Position numbers and translations under genes: made by a program. Under the pieces are notes generated by a model, which saw nothing but the letters and a program-made list of their open reading frames with translations, ran no database searches and was not told the origin of the DNA. This document shows positions 63,468-64,000 of a DNA stretch of 64,000 nt, piece by piece (position 1 is the first letter of the stretch; each line of letters begins with the position of its first letter). Source of the stretch: Protonemura montana (lineage: Eukaryota > Arthropoda > Insecta > Plecoptera > Nemouridae); assembly GCA_947568835.1 (NCBI GenBank), contig OX387603.1:14346651-14410650 (forward strand), written 5' to 3'.

Positions 63468-63934
63468 GTAAGCATGAAAAAAAAATCAGATCTCCAGACT
63501 TGAGCTGGTTAACCTGTGCTGGAATAAACCCAAACGCCAGCCCGTTTTTTTTTTTTTTTAAGCTGGAAACATTTTGAAGGAGTCAAATTGTTATTTTTTG
63601 GGGTGGAAAAAGTGAACATAATTAGGAGTGGGAAGGAATAAAAAAGAGGAAGGGCGCAACTTACCAGGTACCTACTCGAAAAATAGATGGCATTATGTGG
63701 TACACTTGAAGATTTTTTTATTAAGACATATAACAATCTGAATTTGATTATTCAAAATATCTCTATTTCCCTTAATTGTTGCTGTTTAATATATATTATG
63801 TAAGAATAACGGTGCTTTTATAAAAAGGATTTTTTCAAAAAGAGGGAAGCTTGAGAGTGTACTCTATATACACTCTACCTGTACTTGTTTAAGGAAAATT
63901 TACATTGGGACAGAAATGCAGATAAAAGAGGGAG

Positions 63935-63960
63935 ATAAAGAGAGAGAGAGAGAGAGGATA
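63935..63960. repeat. GA dinucleotide repeat
   Basis: A run of about a dozen AG units (gagagagagagaga...) near the window end. A simple microsatellite. Confidence 0.85.
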
Positions 63961-64000
63961 AAAGTTTATTTTAGGACTCTGTGGATTTCTCTGTATGCTT

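Overview
The window is animal nuclear DNA, most likely from an arthropod. The genes are split into short exons with GT...AG introns. The non-coding sequence is AT-rich with scattered small transposon remnants. One gene matches the arthropod rolling pebbles (rols/TANC) family, and a degenerate CCTAA-type array resembles the arthropod telomere unit TTAGG. I cannot name the species.

The left third (1 to about 22.8 kb) contains no gene I can support. It holds low-complexity tracts, GC-richer patches of unknown nature, two tandem copies of a Tc1/mariner-like MITE (11.36-12.25 kb) and a possible SINE 3' end (21.2 kb). From about 22.8 kb a promoter-like stretch leads to a short candidate first coding exon (23,348-23,396) whose phase and splice donor fit the rols RING exon 12.8 kb downstream. 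That long first intron carries a tRNA-derived SINE, an intact copy of the same MITE with clear terminal inverted repeats (26,654-26,982), and two unrecognised ORF clusters.

The right half is gene-dense: (1) rols/TANC, + strand, exons 36,214-47,912, coding RING finger, P-loop STAND-type NTPase, ankyrin repeats and TPRs, about 1,486 residues with the candidate first exon; (2) EME1/MMS4, - strand, 7 exons 52,305-48,440, the non-catalytic partner of the MUS81 nuclease, 512 residues; (3) ARL14EP-like, + strand, 2 exons 52,901-54,703, 280 residues, head-to-head with EME1; (4) a SPATA7 homologue, + strand, 8 exons 56,905-62,534, 898 residues; (5) the first two exons of an unrecognised gene from 63,095 that runs off the window.

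Reading phase is continuous across every junction of the rols, EME1, ARL14EP and SPATA7 models. rols and EME1 converge tail-to-tail with poly(A) signals about 40 bp apart. EME1 and ARL14EP share a 595-bp interval between start codons. The proteins act in unrelated processes: muscle or synaptic scaffolding, DNA-junction resolution, ARL14/Cys-rich effector, and ciliary transition zone. This is an ordinary metazoan gene neighbourhood, not a functional cluster.

The most interesting non-genic content is transposon-derived. It comprises a MITE family with five copies or fragments, one of them 42 bp upstream of a rols exon; a 1.19-kb non-autonomous hAT-like element with an exact 8-bp target duplication in a rols intron; a near-perfect 33-bp palindrome in an EME1 intron whose arms resemble the MITE ends; and a second MITE inserted about 15 bp past the ARL14EP splice donor.
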